From Modestobacter sp. VKM Ac-2984 (GTDB taxonomy: Bacteria > Actinomycetota > Actinomycetes > Mycobacteriales > Geodermatophilaceae), in contig NZ_JAPVBJ010000009.1 in assembly GCF_026967985.1 (NCBI RefSeq), positions 186,001 through 250,000 on the forward strand: a stretch of DNA of 64,000 nt, given 5' to 3'. The notes below the pieces were generated by a model. That model searched no databases and was not told the DNA's origin. It was given only the letters and a program-made list of their open reading frames with translations. How positions within the stretch are numbered: position 1 is the first letter of the stretch; each line of letters begins with the position of its first letter. The translations under genes were made by a program, and so were the position numbers. Below are positions 36,453-47,497 of this stretch, in pieces.

Positions 36453-37726
36453 GCCGCCAGCGGCCCGCGGGTCACCGCCCAGACGACGGCCAGCGGGCCG
36501 ATGAGGACCGCGGACACCGCAGCCACCAGCCCGAAGCCGCCGAGCGCGAGCAACGGGCCACCCACCGCGCCGGCGACGGCCGCCCCCAGCCCCATGAGCA
36601 GGTCAGTGGCGCCCTGGGCGGCCGGGCGGACCTCGGTGGAGACGGCCTCGGTGACCAGGGTCGACCCGGCCACCAGGCCGCACGACCAGCCCAGCCCGAG
36701 CAGGAACAGCCCGGTGCCGAGCTGGAGGGCGGCCCCCGGCGGCGCCGTGCCGGCGACCACGGCGGCGAGCAGGAGCAGCACCCCGCCCAGGGCGACCGTC
36801 GCGGTGCGACCGGCCCGGTCGGCGAGCCAGCCGACGACCGGGGAGAACAGGTACATCCCGGCCACGTGCACGCTGATGACCAGGCCGATCACCTGCAATG
36901 TCGTCCCGTCGGCGTCGGAGTGGCCGGCCCCCATGTGCACCGGGGTCATCACCATCAGCCCGACCATCACCGCGTGCGAGACGACGACGGCGGTCAGCCC
37001 CAGCCGCCCACCAGGGGTCGCCCACACCGCGCGCAGCGCCGCCGCCGAGCCCGATCGCAGCGGCGCCGGACCAGCCGGACGGTCGGCCGCGGTGAGCTGC
37101 CGGGCCAGCAGCAGCGGGTCGGGGCGGAGCAGCACCAGCACCCCGAGGACGACGACCCCGAACACCGCGATCGACAGCACGAACGCCCCGCCGAGTGCGG
37201 GCAGCCCGAGAGCGCGCCCCAGGTCGTCGGCCGGATCGGCCAGGTTGGGCCCGAGCACCGAGCCGATCGTGGTCGCCCAGACCACCAGGGACAGCGAGCG
37301 GCCGCGGTGCTCGGGTTCGGCCAGGTCGGCGGCGGCGTAGCGGGCCTGCAGGCCACTGGTGGTGGCGGCCCCGAACAGGAAGAGGCCGACGAGCAGGAGC
37401 AGCAGGGAGGACAGCGCCGCGGCCGCGACGACGACCAGGGAGCCGACGACCGCGATCCCGTAGCCCAGGGACAGGCCGGCGCGCCGGCCGTACCGGTCGC
37501 TGACCTGCGCCAGCGGGACGGCGATCAGCGCGGCGCCCAGCACGCTCGCCGTCTGCCCCAGCCCGGCCGCGGCGTCGCTCCCGGCGACGTCCCGGGCGAG
37601 CAGCCCGCCGACGGTGATGCCGATCGTCACCCCCAGCCCCCCGAGGGCCACCCCGGCCGACAGCACCGACAGCGTGCGGCGCTGGACGACAGCCTGGTCG
37701 GGCGGAGCGAGCGACGGTCGGGTCAC
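36434..37726 (-). CDS. MFS transporter
   Basis: A 430-residue membrane protein with twelve predicted helices, the loop QVSDRYGRRAGLSLGYG after helix 2, GWLADRAGRTATVALGG in the second half, and a central polar loop (about 205-230). The Ala/Leu/Val-rich sequence is typical of actinobacterial DHA1-type exporters. The substrate is unknown. GTG 37726 starts the frame. It stands alone after the GH3 gene, separated from it by a hairpin. Confidence 0.85.
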   Translation of the reverse strand: MTRPSLAPPDQAVVQRRTLSVLSAGVALGGLGVTIGITVGGLLARDVAGSDAAAGLGQTASVLGAALIAVPLAQVSDRYGRRAGLSLGYGIAVVGSLVVVAAAALSSLLLLLVGLFLFGAATTSGLQARYAAADLAEPEHRGRSLSLVVWATTIGSVLGPNLADPADDLGRALGLPALGGAFVLSIAVFGVVVLGVLVLLRPDPLLLARQLTAADRPAGPAPLRSGSAAALRAVWATPGGRLGLTAVVVSHAVMVGLMVMTPVHMGAGHSDADGTTLQVIGLVISVHVAGMYLFSPVVGWLADRAGRTATVALGGVLLLLAAVVAGTAPPGAALQLGTGLFLLGLGWSCGLVAGSTLVTEAVSTEVRPAAQGATDLLMGLGAAVAGAVGGPLLALGGFGLVAAVSAVLIGPLAVVWAVTRGPLAAQRRLR

Positions 37727-37768
37727 CGGGTGAGTGTGCCCGACCGTCGCCGCTGACCGGCCGGTCGA

Positions 37769-37801
37769 CGGCCCGCCGGTGAGGTGGTCACCGGCGGGCC
37801 G
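37769..37801 (-). terminator. 14-bp hairpin downstream of the GH3 gene
   Basis: Arms 37769-37782 and 37788-37801 are perfectly complementary around GGTGG, beginning 6 bp after the GH3 stop on the minus strand. Confidence 0.72.
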
Positions 37802-37807
37802 GCCGGC

Positions 37808-40384
37808 TCAGCGGACGCGCACCGAGTCCGTCAGCCGCACGTCGTCCGAGGCCGCGCCGACGAAGACCGGACGGACGCCGCAGGCGCGCTCCCACCGGTC
37901 GTCCTCGGCGTCCCACACCGAGAGCTGGCGCTCGTCGACCTCGATCGTCACCCGCTGCCGCTCGCCCGGCTCCAGCGTCACCCGGTCGAAGCCGGCGAGC
38001 TGGAGCGTCGGCGTGCCGGCCGCGGTGCCGGCGCCCAGGTAGACCTGCGGCACCTCGGTGCCGGTCCGGGACCCGGTGTTGGTGAGCACGAAGGACACCT
38101 CCGCATTGTCCTTGCCGGTATGGGTGCGCAGCTCGGAGTAGTCGAAGGACGTGTACGACAGTCCGTGCCCGAAGGCGAACAACGGGTCGGTCCCGGTGGC
38201 CGCGTACCAGCGGTACCCGACGTCCGTGCCCTCCGTGTACGTCTGCTGGTCGGGCACCCCGTCACCGTCGAGGTCGACGCCCGGGTAGTTCGCCGGGTCG
38301 CTGACCGGCGTCCGGGCCGGGTCGGCCGGGTAGGTCTGCGGGAGCTTGCCGCCCGGGGTGGCCGTACCGGTGAGCAGGTCGACGGTGGCCTCGGCGCCCT
38401 CCTGACCCGGGTACCACATCTGCAGCACCGCCGAGACGTCCTCCAGCCACGGCATGAGCACCGGGTCGCCGGTGTTCAGCACGACGACCGTGCGCGGGTT
38501 CGCCGCCGCCACGGCGGCGATGACCTCGTCCTGGAACCCGGGCAGCGCCAACGACGCCCGGTCCTCTCCCTCGGTGCCCTCGTTGTAGCCGAAGACCACC
38601 GCGGTGTGCGCCGCCTCGGCTGCGGAGACGGCCTCGTCGATCCGCTGCTGACGCAGCTGCGGGGTCGTCCAGTGCAGGCGGAGCTGCACCGGCGCCTCGA
38701 CCGTCCCGGTGCCGCTCACCGTGGAGGAGACCTGCTCGCCGGCCGCCAGCTCGACGGTCCAGCTGTCGTTGATGAAGCCGTCGGCGGTGGGGATGAGGCT
38801 GCCGCCCAGCGCACCGAACCGGTTCTGGGTGGAGGCCACCTGCTCCTCGCCCAGGGTCACCTCGGCACCGGGGCCGGTGGTCTGCAGGTGGAAGGTGTAC
38901 GTGCCGGCCTCGGGGGCGGTGACGGTGACGTCCTCGCTGAACTCCCCGGTGAGGGCGGCCTCGCCGGTGAGTTCCAACGGGCTGCCGCTGCCCAGCACTG
39001 CGCCGGGCACCAGTTCGCCCTCGAGGTCCTCACCGGTCGCCCAGGTGACCTCGGCGCCGCCGGCCTCGAGCACCTCGGCGGTGCTGTCGACCGCGCCGGC
39101 GTCGGGGTTGACCCGGGCGCTGCCACCGCCGCCGTTCAACGGGGTGGCCGCCGTGGGCCCGACCACCGCGAGACTGCCCAGAGCCTCGTCGGACAGCGGG
39201 AGCGCACGCTGCTCGTTGCGCAGCAGGACGGCGCCCTCCGTCGCCACCCGCCGGGCCACCGCGGCGTTCTCCTCGACCGCACGCTCGGGGTCCTCGCCCA
39301 CGCCGTCGAGCAGCCCGACCTCGGCCATCGCGGTCAGCACGCCGGTGACCGCCCGGTCCAGTGCGGCCGCGACCGGCTCGGACAGGTCGCGCTCGGTCAC
39401 CTGCCCGTCGCCGTCGACGTCCTGGGCCAGCTCGGGGAACGCCATCGGCCGGGGCATCTCGACGTCCAGCCCGGCCACCAGGGCCTCGGGCCCGTGGATG
39501 GCGAACCAGTCGGTCATGACGAAGCCGTCGAAGCCCCACTGCTCGCGCAGCACCTCGGTGAGGAGCTCGGAGTTCTGGCACGCCTGGACGGACTCGACCT
39601 GGTTGTAGGCGCACATGACCGCGCCGATCCCGGCATCGACGACCGCCTCGAAGCCGGCCAGCTCCGTCTCGTGCAGGGTCTTCTCGTCGACCAGGACGTC
39701 CAGGCCGGCGCGGCCCAGTTCCTGGTTGTTCGCCGCGAAGTGCTTGGCCGTGGCGATGACGCCGTGGTCCTGGATCCCGGAGACCTGCGGGGCCGCGAGG
39801 GAGGCGGTGAGGAGCGGGTCCTCGCTCAGCGTCTCGAAGTTCCGGCCGGCGTAGGGGGTGCGTACCAGGTTCATCATCGGGCCGAGCAGCACCTCCATGC
39901 CCAGCGCATCGGCCTCCTGGCCGAGCACCCCGCCGTAGGCGGCGGCCAGCTCCGGGGAGAAGGTGGCCCCGAGGGCCACCGGGGCCGGCAGGGCGGTCGC
40001 CGGCTCCGCGGCGCGGACACCCGAGGGGCCGTCGGCCATGTCGAGGGTCGGGATGCCCAGCCGCGGGACCCCGCCCAGGGCGCCGGCGGCACCGTTGCTG
40101 CCGGTGGTCCCCCCGAGCAGCCCGAACTTCTCCGGGACGGTCAGCTGGGCCACCAGGGCGGCCACCTGCCGCGCCACCCGGTCGTGGTCGCCACGGTCGT
40201 GGCCGTGGCCGTTCCCGTCGCGGTGCCCGTTCCCCTTGCCGTGGCCGTGGCCGTTGCCGTTGCCGTCCGCGTGCCGGTCCGTGCCCGGCGAGGCGAGCGC
40301 CGGGGTGGCCCCGCCGGTGACGACCGCCGCCGCGGCGACGAGGGCGACGCCGGCACGCAGGCGTCGAGTGCGGTGCGGTCTCAT
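37808..40384 (-). CDS. Secreted GH3 glycoside hydrolase (beta-glucosidase type) with His/Gly-rich linker and Ca-binding-like loops
   Basis: An 858-residue secreted enzyme. The signal peptide ends near ALAS (about 32). Residues 37-69 are a Gly/Asn/His/Asp linker with seven His. The GH3 N-terminal barrel follows: PTLDMADGPSGVR, RNFETLSEDP, AKHFAANNQE (Lys214-His215), nucleophile Asp292 in VMTDWFAIHG. The C-terminal GH3 domain has LLRNEQRALPL, a PA14-like insert (about 470-570) and a final fibronectin-III-like domain. An EF-hand-like loop D322-x-D324-x-D326...D333 and a DLDGDGVPD loop suggest calcium binding. It releases terminal beta-linked sugars; the exact substrate is unknown. Confidence 0.92.
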   Translation of the reverse strand: MRPHRTRRLRAGVALVAAAAVVTGGATPALASPGTDRHADGNGNGHGHGKGNGHRDGNGHGHDRGDHDRVARQVAALVAQLTVPEKFGLLGGTTGSNGAAGALGGVPRLGIPTLDMADGPSGVRAAEPATALPAPVALGATFSPELAAAYGGVLGQEADALGMEVLLGPMMNLVRTPYAGRNFETLSEDPLLTASLAAPQVSGIQDHGVIATAKHFAANNQELGRAGLDVLVDEKTLHETELAGFEAVVDAGIGAVMCAYNQVESVQACQNSELLTEVLREQWGFDGFVMTDWFAIHGPEALVAGLDVEMPRPMAFPELAQDVDGDGQVTERDLSEPVAAALDRAVTGVLTAMAEVGLLDGVGEDPERAVEENAAVARRVATEGAVLLRNEQRALPLSDEALGSLAVVGPTAATPLNGGGGSARVNPDAGAVDSTAEVLEAGGAEVTWATGEDLEGELVPGAVLGSGSPLELTGEAALTGEFSEDVTVTAPEAGTYTFHLQTTGPGAEVTLGEEQVASTQNRFGALGGSLIPTADGFINDSWTVELAAGEQVSSTVSGTGTVEAPVQLRLHWTTPQLRQQRIDEAVSAAEAAHTAVVFGYNEGTEGEDRASLALPGFQDEVIAAVAAANPRTVVVLNTGDPVLMPWLEDVSAVLQMWYPGQEGAEATVDLLTGTATPGGKLPQTYPADPARTPVSDPANYPGVDLDGDGVPDQQTYTEGTDVGYRWYAATGTDPLFAFGHGLSYTSFDYSELRTHTGKDNAEVSFVLTNTGSRTGTEVPQVYLGAGTAAGTPTLQLAGFDRVTLEPGERQRVTIEVDERQLSVWDAEDDRWERACGVRPVFVGAASDDVRLTDSVRVR

Positions 40385-40496
40385 GAACGACTCCTGTGTC
40401 GCACTCGAGGTGACCCCGATGTCCCCCGAGACCCGCCGAACCTAGAGACCGGCTCAGCCGCCCCACAACCAGGCCTTCCGGTGGGCGGCAACCACG

Positions 40497-41642
<1,146 letters not shown>

Positions 41643-41657
41643 GCCACGCAGTGTGGC

Positions 41658-41882
41658 TCAGCCCCAGCGCCGACCGACAGCCCGGTGACCGAAGGCCGGC
41701 TTGATCTCGGCGTTGAAGAAGCGGCCCTTGCTCTCGGCCCGGAGCAGCGACAGCACCCGTTCCGGTGGCACCTCGAGGAAGTGGTAGACGCGGCCGTCGC
41801 AGAACACGATCTCCAGGACCTGCTCCTCCTCGTCGTAGCCGACGGTGGCGATGCTGGAGGACTGCACTGCTGCTCGCTGCAT
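41658..41882 (-). CDS. KTSC domain protein
   Basis: A 74-residue protein: MQRAAVQSSSIATVGYDEEEQVLEI at the start and YHFLEVPPERVLSLLRAESKGRFFNAEIKP at the end, the KTSC fold (named after LysRS C-terminal-like). ATG 41882 with an AGGGGG ribosome-binding site is chosen over an upstream ATG at 41942 that lacks one. It lies just upstream of the acyl-CoA dehydrogenase on the same strand. Function is unknown. Confidence 0.8.
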   Translation of the reverse strand: MQRAAVQSSSIATVGYDEEEQVLEIVFCDGRVYHFLEVPPERVLSLLRAESKGRFFNAEIKPAFGHRAVGRRWG

Positions 41883-41940
41883 GGCTGCCCCCTGGGGGAC
41901 GACGGTGGAGATGACACCAGTGTGATTCGCCCGGGTCCGC

Positions 41941-42756
41941 ATGTCGACGAATCCGCTTGTCGGCTCGTCACCGGGTCGTCAGGCTGCCGCGGTGCGCGCA
42001 TTCGATGAGCTGATCGCCGAAGGCGCAGCCGTGTCCACCGAGGGCTGGGACTTCTCCTGGTTCGCCGGCCGGGCCACCGAGGAGCGGCCTCCCTGGGGTT
42101 GGTGCGGGTTGCTGGCCGATCGGCTCGGCCGCGCCACCAGGTCCCTCGACCTGCAGACCGGAGGCGGCGAGGTGTACGCCGAGGCGCTGACCCGGGCCGC
42201 GCGGGCACCCGGGCGGGTGGCGGCCACCGAGTCGTGGCCACCGAACCTGCTCCTGGCCAGGGAGCGCCTGGGGGGCTGGGGCGGCGAGGTGGCCGAGGTC
42301 GCGGACGACGGTCCGCTGCCCTTCTCGGATGCGACCTTCGACCTGGTGAGCAGCCGGCACCCCACCGTCCAGCGATGGGACGAGATGGCGCGTGTCCTGG
42401 CCCCCGGCGGCACCCACCTGTGCCAGGGCGTCGGGTCAGGCACCCACCGGGTGCTGGCCGAGGCGCTGGTGGGTCCCCGGCACGATGCCGATGAACCCAC
42501 CGCCGAACGGACCGCCGAGGCCGCCCGGTCGGCAGGCTTGCTGGTGGTCGCCGTGCGGTCCCACCGATGCCGAGTCGAGTTCGGCGACATCGGCGCGGTC
42601 GTGCACTTCCTGCGGAAGGTCGTCTGGACGGTGCCGGGCTTCTCGGTCGAGCGGTACAGGTCACAGCTCGCGGAGGTGCACCGGCAGATCGAGCGGGACG
42701 GCACCTTCGTCTCGTGGTCGCAGCGCTACCTGATCGAGGTCCGCCAACCGCGCTGA
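41941..42756 (+). CDS. Class I SAM-dependent methyltransferase
   Basis: A 271-residue protein with a Rossmann methyltransferase core: motif I degenerate as SLDLQTGGGEV (about 69-79), AATESWPPNL, LPFSDATFDLVSSRHP (motif IV-like), and MARVLAPGGTHLCQGVG. The C-terminal part (about 195-270) is typical of uncharacterised actinobacterial methyltransferases. The start at 41941 is immediately divergent from the KTSC gene. The substrate is unknown. Confidence 0.82.
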   Translation: MSTNPLVGSSPGRQAAAVRAFDELIAEGAAVSTEGWDFSWFAGRATEERPPWGWCGLLADRLGRATRSLDLQTGGGEVYAEALTRAARAPGRVAATESWPPNLLLARERLGGWGGEVAEVADDGPLPFSDATFDLVSSRHPTVQRWDEMARVLAPGGTHLCQGVGSGTHRVLAEALVGPRHDADEPTAERTAEAARSAGLLVVAVRSHRCRVEFGDIGAVVHFLRKVVWTVPGFSVERYRSQLAEVHRQIERDGTFVSWSQRYLIEVRQPR

Positions 42757-42824
42757 ACCGCGCTGACCTCGATCGCACCGGGACGGCCCCGGCGAACTGT
42801 CGTACCCGCGTGGACACTGGTCGC

Positions 42825-45800
42825 GTGTCCGCTCTCGACCGGTTCTCCGCGCCCACCCAGGCGTGGTTCACCGGCGCATTCGAGCAGCCGACCCCGGCCC
42901 AGGAGGGCGCCTGGACGGCGATCAGCAGCGGCGAGCACGCGCTGGTCGTGGCCCCGACCGGGTCGGGCAAGACGCTGGCGGCCTTCCTCTGGTCCCTGGA
43001 CCGGCTGGCCGCCACGCCCCCGCCGGGGGACCCGCTGCGCCGCTGCCGGGTCCTCTACGTCTCCCCGCTCAAGGCGCTGGCCGTCGACGTCGAGCGCAAC
43101 CTGCGCGCACCGCTCACCGGGATCGGCCAGGCCGCCGCCCGGCTGGGTCAGGAACGGCCGGAGATCAGCGTCGGCATCCGCTCGGGTGACACCCCGGCCG
43201 ACGAGCGACGGCTGTTCGCCAAGCGCCCGCCGGACATCCTGATCACCACCCCGGAGTCGCTCTTCCTGCTGCTCACCAGCCAGGCGCGGGAGTCGCTGCG
43301 CGGGGTGGAGACGGTGATCCTCGACGAGGTGCACGCCGTCTGCGGCAGCAAGCGTGGGGCCCACCTGGCGGTCTCCCTCGACCGGCTCGACGAGCTGCTG
43401 GAACGGCCCGCCCAGCGGATCGGGCTGTCGGCGACGGTGCGACCGATCGAGGAGGTGTCGACCTTCCTGGCCGGGGGCCGTCCGGTGCAGGTGGTGGCCC
43501 CGCCGTCGCAGAAGCAGTGGGACCTCTCCGTCGTCGTCCCGGTCGAGGACATGAGCCAGCTGGGGCAGCCCACCGGGGAGCTGGAGGGGTCGGCGGCGGG
43601 CAACCAGCCGCGGACGTCGATCTGGCCGGCGGTCGAGGAGCGGGTGCTCGACCTGATCGAGACCCACCGCAGCACCATCGTCTTCGCCAACTCCCGCCGG
43701 CTGGCCGAGCGGCTGACCAGCCGGCTCAACGAGCTGGCGTACGAACGGGCGACCGGAGAGCCGCTGCCGCACGGCGCGAACCCGGCCGAGCTGATGGCCC
43801 AGGCCGGCTCCGGCGGCGGGCTGCCCCCGGAGGCCAAGCCGGTCGCCTCGGCGCACCACGGCTCGGTCTCCCGGGAGCAGCGCGCGGTGGTCGAGGAGGC
43901 GCTCAAGTCCGGGCAGCTGCCCGCCGTCGTGGCCACCTCATCGCTGGAGCTGGGCATCGACATGGGCGCGGTCGACCTGGTCATCCAGGTCGAGTCACCG
44001 CCGAACGTCGCCGCCGGGCTGCAGCGGGTCGGGCGGGCCGGCCACCAGGTCGGTGCGGTCAGCGAGGGCGTGATCTTCCCGAAGTTCCGCGGCGACCTGG
44101 TGCAGAGCGCCGTCGTCGCCGAGCGGATGCGCGCCGGGGCCATCGAGTCGACCCGCTATCTGCGCAACCCGCTCGACGTGCTGGCCCAGCAGATCGTGGC
44201 GATGGTCTCCGAGCGGCCGCGCACCGTCGACGAGGTCGCCGCCGTGCTGCGCCGCTCGGCCGCCTTCGCCTCGCTGCCCGACTCCGCGCTGCACGCGGTG
44301 CTGGACATGCTGGCCGGCCGCTACCCCTCCGACGCCTTCGCCGAGCTGCGCCCGCGGCTGACCTGGGACCGGGTCACCGACACGCTCACCGCCCGCGCCG
44401 GTGCCCAACGGCTGGCGGTGACCAGCGGCGGCACCATCCCCGACCGCGGGCTGTTCGGCGTCTTCCTGGTCTCCGGGGCCGGTGAGAACGGCGGACGCCG
44501 GGTCGGCGAGCTGGACGAGGAGATGGTCTACGAGTCCCGGGTGGGCGACGTGTTCCTGCTCGGGTCGTCGTCCTGGCGGATCGAGGAGATCACCCACGAC
44601 CGGGTGCTGGTCAGCCCCGCCCCCGGCCTGCCCGGGAAGATGCCCTTCTGGCACGGCGACACCCTGGGCCGGCCACTGGAGCTGGGCCGGGCGCTGGGCG
44701 CCTTCCTCCGTGAGGTCGGCTCCGCGACACCGGAGGCCGGCACCGAGCGGGCCCGGGCCGCCGGCCTCGACGAGTGGGGCGCGGCCAACCTGTTCGCCTA
44801 CCTGGCCGAGCAGAAGCAGGCCACCGGCCACCTGCCCGACGACCGCACGCTGCTCGTCGAGCGGTTCCGGGACGAGCTCGGCGACTGGCGACTGGTCGTG
44901 CACTCCCCCTTCGGCGCACAGGTCAACGCGCCCTGGGCGCTGGTGCTGGCCGCACGGCTGCGTGAGCGGTACGGGGTGGACGTCGCGTCGATGCACTCCG
45001 ACGACGGCATCGTGCTCCGGCTGCCCGACACCACCGGGGAGGCGCCCGAGGCCGACCTGGCCCTCCTCGACCCGGACGACGTCGAACGTGAGGTCACCGC
45101 CGAGGTCGGCAACTCCGCGCTCTTCGCCAGCCGGTTCCGCGAGTGCGCCGCCCGGGCGCTGCTGCTCCCCCGCCGCGACCCGCGCCGGCGCACCCCGCTG
45201 TGGCAGCAGCGGCAGCGCGCGGCCCAGCTGCTCTCGGTGGCCAGCGAGTTCTCCTCCTTCCCGATCACCCTCGAGGCGGTCCGGGAGGTGCTGCAGGACG
45301 TCTACGACGTGCCGGGGCTGGTCGAGCTGATGCGCGACGTCCGGGCCCGCCGGGTCCGGCTCGTCGACGTGCAGACCCAGACCGCCTCACCGTTCGCCCA
45401 GTCCCTGCTGTTCGGCTACGTCGGACAGTTCATCTACGAGGGCGACGCCCCGCTGGCCGAGCGCCGCGCCCAGGCGCTCGCGTTGGACACCGGGCTGCTG
45501 GCCGAGCTGCTGGGCCGCTCGGAGCTGCGCGAGCTGCTCGACGCCGACGCGATGGGCGAGGTCGAGGCGGAGCTGCAACGGCTGCCCGAGCAGCGGCACC
45601 CGCGCGACGTCGACGGTGCCAGCGACCTGCTCCGCGGCGTCGGCGACCTGACGGTCGCAGAAGCGGCCGCCCGGGGTGTGCCCGCCGACTGGCTCCAGGA
45701 GCTGGTCGTCTCCCGCCGGGCGCTGGTGGTCCGGATCGCCGGGGAGGAGCGGCACGTCGCCATCGAGGACGCCGGCCGGCTCCGCGACGCCCTGGGCACG

Positions 45801-47432
45801 GCACTGCCGGTCGGGGTGCCCGAGGTGTTCACCGAACCGGTGGCCGACCCGCTCGGTGACCTGATCGGCCGCTACGCCCGCACCCACGGCCCGTTCGCGC
45901 CCCCGGAGGTCGCCGCCCGGCTCGGCCTGGGCGTCGCCGTCGTCACCGCCACGGTGCAGCGGCTGGTCGGCACCGGCCGGCTGGTCACCGGCGAGTTCCG
46001 GCCCGGCGGCATCGGCCAGGAGTGGTGCGACGCCGAGGTGCTGCGCTCGATCCGGCGGCGGTCGCTGGCCAAGCTGCGCCAGGAGGTCGAGCCGGTCCCG
46101 ATCGACACGCTGGCCCGGTTCACGCCCTCCTGGCAGTCGGTGGGCGGCCGGATGCGCGGGGTCGACGGCGTCCTGGCGGTGGTCGAGCAGCTGGCCGGTG
46201 CCCTGGTGCCCGCCTCGGCGCTGGAGTCGCTGGTGCTGCCGTCCCGGGTGCAGGGCTACTCGCCCGCGATGCTCGACGAGCTCACCAGCGCCGGAGAGGT
46301 GCTCTGGGCCGGTGCGGGCGGACTGTCCGGCGGCGACGGCTGGGTCTCCCTGGTGCCCGCCGACCTGGCCCCGCTGCTGCTCCCCGAGCCGCCCGGTGGC
46401 GCCACCACCGAGGGCGGCGTCGGGCAGCTGCTGCTCGACGAGCTCGCCGGCGGGCAGGCGCTGTTCTTCCGGGCACTGTCCGACCGGGTGGGCGCCACCG
46501 ACGACACCGCGCTGGCCGAGGAGATCTGGGACCTGGTCTGGGCCGGCGCGTTGACCAACGACACCCTCGCCCCGCTGCGGGTGCGGCTGTCCGGCGGCGG
46601 CACCCACAAGCGGCAGCCCGCCGCACCCCGCGCCCGGCTCGACCGCAGCCGCTACGGCCGCACCCGGCTGGGCCGGCCGGCGATGCCCAGTCGCACCGGT
46701 CCCCCGGCGATGGCCGGGCGCTGGTCGCGCCTGCCCGAGCTGGAGGGCAACGCCACCAAGCGCACCACCGCACGGGCGGAGGCGCTGCTGGAGCGGCACG
46801 GCGTGCTCACCCGCGGGGCGGTGCAGGCCGAGCAGGTGACAGGTGGGTTCTCCGCGGTCTACCCGGTTCTGCGAGCGTTCGAGGAGAACGGCCGGGCCCG
46901 CCGGGGCTACTTCGTCGAGACCCTCGGCGCAGCGCAGTTCGGCACCCCGGGCTCGGTCGACCGGCTGCGCAGCTTCGCCAGCCCGGACCGTGCGCCCGCC
47001 GGGCCGGTCGTGCTCGCCGCCACCGACCCGGCGAACGTCTACGGGGCCGCTCTCCCCTGGCCGGAGCGGGTCGTGGGCTCGGCCGACGGTGCCCCCGACG
47101 GCCCGGCGGTCGACCTCGGCGAGGGCACCGGCACCCGGCGGACGGGGCACCGGGCGGGGCGCAAGGCCGGCGCGCTGGTCGTGCTGGTCGACGGCGAGCT
47201 GGTGCTCTACGTCGAGCGTGGCGGGAAGACGCTGCTGTCCTGGACCGAGGACGAGACCGTGCTCAAGGAGGCGGCCACCGCGCTGTCCGGCGCGGTCGCC
47301 TCGGGGGCGCTGGGCCGGATGATCGTGCAGAAGGCCGACGGGGCGTCAGTGCACGAGTCCGGCCCGCTCACCGCCGCGCTGCAGGCGGCCGGGTTCGCCG
47401 CCACCCCGCGGGGGCTGCGGCTGCGGAGCTGA
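42825..47432 (+). CDS. lhr: Lhr-family ATP-dependent DNA helicase
   Basis: A 1535-residue superfamily 2 helicase. RecA-like domain 1 has the Q motif PTPAQEGAW, Walker A APTGSGKT (43-50) and DEVH (167-170). Domain 2 has VFANSRRLAERL, ATSSLELGIDMGAVD and QRVGRAGHQ. The winged-helix and beta-barrel Lhr core follow (to about 860), then the long C-terminal region (Lhr-CTD) found in actinobacterial Lhr-Large. It unwinds DNA and RNA:DNA hybrids 3'-5' in a mitomycin-responsive repair role. GTG 42825 (VSALDRFSAPTQAWF) matches the conserved N-terminus. Nei glycosylase genes lie downstream, as in mycobacteria. Confidence 0.95.
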   Translation: MSALDRFSAPTQAWFTGAFEQPTPAQEGAWTAISSGEHALVVAPTGSGKTLAAFLWSLDRLAATPPPGDPLRRCRVLYVSPLKALAVDVERNLRAPLTGIGQAAARLGQERPEISVGIRSGDTPADERRLFAKRPPDILITTPESLFLLLTSQARESLRGVETVILDEVHAVCGSKRGAHLAVSLDRLDELLERPAQRIGLSATVRPIEEVSTFLAGGRPVQVVAPPSQKQWDLSVVVPVEDMSQLGQPTGELEGSAAGNQPRTSIWPAVEERVLDLIETHRSTIVFANSRRLAERLTSRLNELAYERATGEPLPHGANPAELMAQAGSGGGLPPEAKPVASAHHGSVSREQRAVVEEALKSGQLPAVVATSSLELGIDMGAVDLVIQVESPPNVAAGLQRVGRAGHQVGAVSEGVIFPKFRGDLVQSAVVAERMRAGAIESTRYLRNPLDVLAQQIVAMVSERPRTVDEVAAVLRRSAAFASLPDSALHAVLDMLAGRYPSDAFAELRPRLTWDRVTDTLTARAGAQRLAVTSGGTIPDRGLFGVFLVSGAGENGGRRVGELDEEMVYESRVGDVFLLGSSSWRIEEITHDRVLVSPAPGLPGKMPFWHGDTLGRPLELGRALGAFLREVGSATPEAGTERARAAGLDEWGAANLFAYLAEQKQATGHLPDDRTLLVERFRDELGDWRLVVHSPFGAQVNAPWALVLAARLRERYGVDVASMHSDDGIVLRLPDTTGEAPEADLALLDPDDVEREVTAEVGNSALFASRFRECAARALLLPRRDPRRRTPLWQQRQRAAQLLSVASEFSSFPITLEAVREVLQDVYDVPGLVELMRDVRARRVRLVDVQTQTASPFAQSLLFGYVGQFIYEGDAPLAERRAQALALDTGLLAELLGRSELRELLDADAMGEVEAELQRLPEQRHPRDVDGASDLLRGVGDLTVAEAAARGVPADWLQELVVSRRALVVRIAGEERHVAIEDAGRLRDALGTALPVGVPEVFTEPVADPLGDLIGRYARTHGPFAPPEVAARLGLGVAVVTATVQRLVGTGRLVTGEFRPGGIGQEWCDAEVLRSIRRRSLAKLRQEVEPVPIDTLARFTPSWQSVGGRMRGVDGVLAVVEQLAGALVPASALESLVLPSRVQGYSPAMLDELTSAGEVLWAGAGGLSGGDGWVSLVPADLAPLLLPEPPGGATTEGGVGQLLLDELAGGQALFFRALSDRVGATDDTALAEEIWDLVWAGALTNDTLAPLRVRLSGGGTHKRQPAAPRARLDRSRYGRTRLGRPAMPSRTGPPAMAGRWSRLPELEGNATKRTTARAEALLERHGVLTRGAVQAEQVTGGFSAVYPVLRAFEENGRARRGYFVETLGAAQFGTPGSVDRLRSFASPDRAPAGPVVLAATDPANVYGAALPWPERVVGSADGAPDGPAVDLGEGTGTRRTGHRAGRKAGALVVLVDGELVLYVERGGKTLLSWTEDETVLKEAATALSGAVASGALGRMIVQKADGASVHESGPLTAALQAAGFAATPRGLRLRS

Positions 47433-47497
47433 TCGGGCGGGCCCTGCCGAGCGCCACCCGCGCGCGGCCGACGTGGCTCAGCGGGCGCGACGACGCA

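Noticed and set aside
40178-40276. Short repeated GTGGCC-type units resembling a CRISPR or VNTR array
   Set aside because: The units are imperfect, 6-12 bp, without spacers, and encode an in-frame Gly/His linker of the GH3 enzyme.
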